A stretch of 7,865 nucleotides of DNA from Thermoplasmatota archaeon (GTDB taxonomy: Archaea; Thermoplasmatota; E2; DHVEG-1). The DNA lies in assembly GCA_030615845.1 (NCBI GenBank), contig JAUWYM010000030.1, positions 1 through 7,865 of the forward strand, written 5' to 3'. The position numbers and the translations under genes were made by a program. Of the stretch, positions 6,250-7,865 are shown one piece after another. A model generated the notes under the pieces. The model made no database searches. It was not told the origin of the DNA and was given only the letters and a program-made list of their open reading frames with translations. Every line of letters begins with the position of its first letter. The stretch's first letter is position 1.

Positions 6250-7479
6250 TCATTGAAAATCGGTTTTTGTTAAAACCTTGACAGATTTCGGCATTTTTAC
6301 AACATTACCTAGTTTGATTCCAACGATTTCTTTTACGTTTTTATTGTTTGCAATGTCAAGTAACCGTTGGGTGACAATACCGTCAAAGACCACTGCTGAA
6401 ATACTTTCTCCTCTTTTTATTTCATCTGTTAGTTCTCGAACTGGTATTTTCTTTAACTCCTTTCCACTCCCATCAAAAAGTACTGCTTTGAGAGATCCTG
6501 AAATCTCGTTAAGGATGATCTCATAATTTTTTTGTTTATTGGAGATAATCCGTTCCTCAGCTTTCTTTTTTTCTTTTGGTTTAGAGAAAAAATCTTTCTT
6601 TTCTTTTTTAGGTTTCTCTTCATCCTCTGTTTTCTTCTCTCCGATCTTTATATTATACATGTCCATATATTGTTCACATGGTATTTTGTTTTTCAGTGAC
6701 TTCATAATAAGTTTTTGAGGGATTTCTTCGACTTCTCTTGTCTGTGGTGCTCTTGAGACAAAATCAATATCTGCAATCTGTAGGAGTTCTCTAAGAATAA
6801 GTTCGCCACCTCTATCTCCATCGACAAAAACAGTTGTGATTTTCTCCTTTGTTAAATCAACTACTGTTTTTGGGACGTTTGTTCCACCGACAGCAATCAC
6901 ATTTTTTATACCATATTTCAAAAGATTAAGAACGTCTCTTCTGCCCTCAACGATAATTACGGCATCGCTTTGTTCGATATTGGGTCCTGCTGGGCAATGA
7001 TCAGCTCCAAAGTTTGTAATTTCTTCAACTTGAACGGCCTGCCGTACCGTATCTGCAATACTTTCCCCGTCAATTTTTCCTTTTTCAATTACTTCATTGA
7101 GGAGCGCTTTTGCTCTTTCTATCACATTTTTTCTTCTTGATACTCGTACATCTTCAACTTCGTCTACCTTAATTGTTGCTTTACAGGGACCAACTCTATC
7201 GATGCTTTCAAACGCTGCGGCAAGAATCACCGTCTCCACTTTATCAAGAGAAGTCGGAAGTGTTATTGTGCCTCCGCTCTTTCCGTTTTTTGATTCCAGT
7301 TCTACTTCTATTCTTCCAACACGTGCTGATCGTTGCAGTTCTCTAAGGTCCAATTCATCTCCAAGAAGACCTTCGGTTTGACCAAAAATTGCGCCTACGA
7401 CGTCAGATTTTTCAATAACTCCGTCTGCTTTAATAGTAGCTTTAATCATATATTTTGTAGTTGATGGATCAATTACCAT
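6250..7479 (-). CDS. dnaG: Archaeal DnaG primase / exosome-associated DnaG
   Basis: Archaeal DnaG has a bacterial-type TOPRIM core; in archaea studied it has weak primase activity and is bound to the RNA exosome, where it favours A-rich RNA. The protein is 409 residues from ATG 7479. In order it shows DPSTTKYMIKA (N-terminus), IFGQTEGLLGDELDLRELQ (31-49), and the TOPRIM domain with IIVEGRRDV (catalytic Glu near 178) and VFVDGDRGGE (acidic residues near 220 and 222). A Lys/Glu-rich linker (about 277-315) leads to a C-terminal domain. A longer frame could begin at GTG 7488, but that GTG lies inside GAGGTG (7491-7486), which is 6 nt before ATG 7479, so the ATG is preferred. The length is normal and the gene looks intact. 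Upstream on the same strand is a possible 23-codon ORF, and metG lies divergently beyond it. Confidence 0.95.
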   Translation of the reverse strand: MVIDPSTTKYMIKATIKADGVIEKSDVVGAIFGQTEGLLGDELDLRELQRSARVGRIEVELESKNGKSGGTITLPTSLDKVETVILAAAFESIDRVGPCKATIKVDEVEDVRVSRRKNVIERAKALLNEVIEKGKIDGESIADTVRQAVQVEEITNFGADHCPAGPNIEQSDAVIIVEGRRDVLNLLKYGIKNVIAVGGTNVPKTVVDLTKEKITTVFVDGDRGGELILRELLQIADIDFVSRAPQTREVEEIPQKLIMKSLKNKIPCEQYMDMYNIKIGEKKTEDEEKPKKEKKDFFSKPKEKKKAEERIISNKQKNYEIILNEISGSLKAVLFDGSGKELKKIPVRELTDEIKRGESISAVVFDGIVTQRLLDIANNKNVKEIVGIKLGNVVKMPKSVKVLTKTDFQ

Positions 7480-7485
7480 TATTTT

Positions 7486-7491
7486 CACCTC
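7486..7491 (-). promoter_or_regulatory. Shine-Dalgarno site that fixes the dnaG start
   Basis: GAGGTG on the - strand is a strong archaeal ribosome-binding site with 6 nt to ATG 7479. It includes the alternative GTG 7488, which makes that GTG an unlikely start. Confidence 0.75.
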
Positions 7492-7493
7492 GT

Positions 7494-7565
7494 TTAATCA
7501 ACTCTTTGAAAAAAGCACCCTGTGCCTGCCCTTAAGACAGACCATAGGTTTTTTACCTCATACAT
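7494..7565 (-). CDS. Possible 23-residue leader peptide upstream of dnaG
   Basis: An ATG at 7565 opens 23 codons starting MYEVKNLWSV and ending GCFFQRVD, with a TAA whose last base is 14 nt before the dnaG ATG. I do not recognise a family. Points in favour: it stops just ahead of the dnaG ribosome-binding site; its composition (Trp, Cys, two Phe, balanced charge) is not that of random AT-rich spacer; the segment is clearly richer in GC than 7566-7732; and TATA-like sequence at 7593-7608 would start the message a few nt before this ATG. Points against: it is very short, has no spaced Shine-Dalgarno site, and the same bases form hairpins, so the GC content may reflect RNA structure instead. Confidence 0.35.
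   Translation of the reverse strand: MYEVKNLWSVLRAGTGCFFQRVD
7513..7558 (-). promoter_or_regulatory. Hairpin-rich leader of dnaG
   Basis: Read on the - strand, three hairpins follow each other: AGGT-AAAAA-ACCT (7558-7546); GTCTGTC-TTAAG-GGCAGGC (7542-7524, two wobble pairs); and GCAC-AGG-GTGC followed at once by TTTT (7525-7511, the T run continuing after one stem). The second and third share two bases and so compete. The last resembles a short terminator hairpin ahead of dnaG. An attenuation role is inference only. Confidence 0.35.
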
Positions 7566-7592
7566 CCCTAATTTATGTACATCATTTTTGGG

Positions 7593-7608
7593 TAATTAAT
7601 TATTTAAG
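7593..7608 (-). promoter_or_regulatory. TATA-like region for the dnaG transcript
   Basis: CTTAAATAATTAATTA on the - strand offers overlapping TATA candidates. Transcription would begin roughly at 7572-7580, just ahead of the small ORF at 7565 and about 95-100 nt before dnaG. Confidence 0.4.
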
Positions 7609-7692
7609 TCTCAATATGAGAGTATATTAACTTTACTAAGTACTATTTTTCGTTAAGTTGATTTATTGGATACTATAATAGAAGTTTGCGTC

Positions 7693-7702
7693 ATATTTAA
7701 AT
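7693..7702 (+). promoter_or_regulatory. TATA box for metG
   Basis: CATATTTAAAT-type sequence (7692-7702) predicts a start site near 7724, leaving only about 9 nt before ATG 7733. No Shine-Dalgarno sequence is seen there, in keeping with a nearly leaderless message. Confidence 0.5.
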
Positions 7703-7732
7703 GTTGTGCTTAGTATTCAGTTTGCGGTTTTC

Positions 7733-7865
7733 ATGAGTGAGAAGATATTCATCGGTGTAGCATGGCCATATGCGAATGGGTCGTTACATCTTGGACATAT
7801 CGCGGGTTGTTATCTACCAGCAGATATCTTTGCAAGATACAATAGACTAAAAGGGAGAGATGTTT
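7733..7865 (+). CDS. metG: Methionyl-tRNA synthetase, N-terminal fragment (runs off the window)
   Basis: MetRS charges tRNA-Met with methionine in the cytoplasm. Only the first 44 codons are present. They contain the class I start [10 protein letters not shown] (7-16), then LHLGH (18-22), the HIGH-type ATP-binding signature, and the following [18 protein letters not shown] segment typical of archaeal and bacterial MetRS. The start is ATG 7733; the predicted transcript begins about 9 nt before it. The gene is divergent from dnaG with about 250 bp between the two starts, and its remaining domains (zinc knuckle, KMSKS, anticodon-binding) are outside the window. Confidence 0.94.
   Translation, partial: MSEKIFIGVAWPYANGSLHLGHIAGCYLPADIFARYNRLKGRDV

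Noticed and set aside
7570..7600. Box C-like ATGATGT on the - strand
   Set aside because: It deviates from the box C consensus and no box D or guide arrangement accompanies it.
1..7865. tRNA genes, CRISPR arrays, insertion sequences
   Set aside because: I found no tRNA T-arm signature in the spacers, no regularly spaced repeats, and no transposase or terminal inverted repeats flanking a gene.

Overview
The window is AT-rich archaeal DNA, most likely from a euryarchaeote-type lineage. The clearest markers are archaeal DnaG primase, Taw3 (wyosine tRNA modification), a UPF0058 protein, an MptA-type GTP cyclohydrolase and a His-type (non-suicidal) Thi4. Several genes have an archaeal TATA box about 26 bp before the start codon (leaderless or nearly so), and others have GGTG-type Shine-Dalgarno sites. 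The start of the MetRS recalls Thermoplasmata sequences, but that placement is only a guess from memory.

Layout, left to right. (1) The 3' part of an mptA-like gene (+), cut by the window edge. (2) About 350 bp without a gene, holding two abutting stem-loops that look like a small structured RNA. (3) A leaderless isocitrate/isopropylmalate dehydrogenase family gene (+). (4) A convergent two-gene unit on the - strand: a lysine-6-dehydrogenase/saccharopine-dehydrogenase-like oxidoreductase followed by taw3. Hairpin plus T-tract signals end the transcripts arriving from both sides. (5) About 380 bp of non-coding DNA with an inverted repeat and a helically phased direct repeat. (6) thi4 (-), which has no ATG, GTG or TTG at its proper start and seems to begin with AUA. 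(7) A divergent GNAT (RimI/Ard1-like) gene (+) that shares one TATA region with thi4. (8) A convergent, overlapping UPF0058 gene (-). (9) dnaG (-), preceded by a possible 23-codon leader ORF lying in a hairpin-rich segment. (10) The first 44 codons of metG (+), divergent from dnaG.

Most genes are housekeeping: pterin and thiamine cofactor synthesis, tRNA modification and charging, and primase/exosome functions. I see no transposon, CRISPR array, tRNA, rRNA or defence cassette. The points most worth a second look are the AUA start of thi4, the small ORF and hairpins before dnaG, and the stem-loop element at 843-974. None of these amounts to a demonstrated new system.
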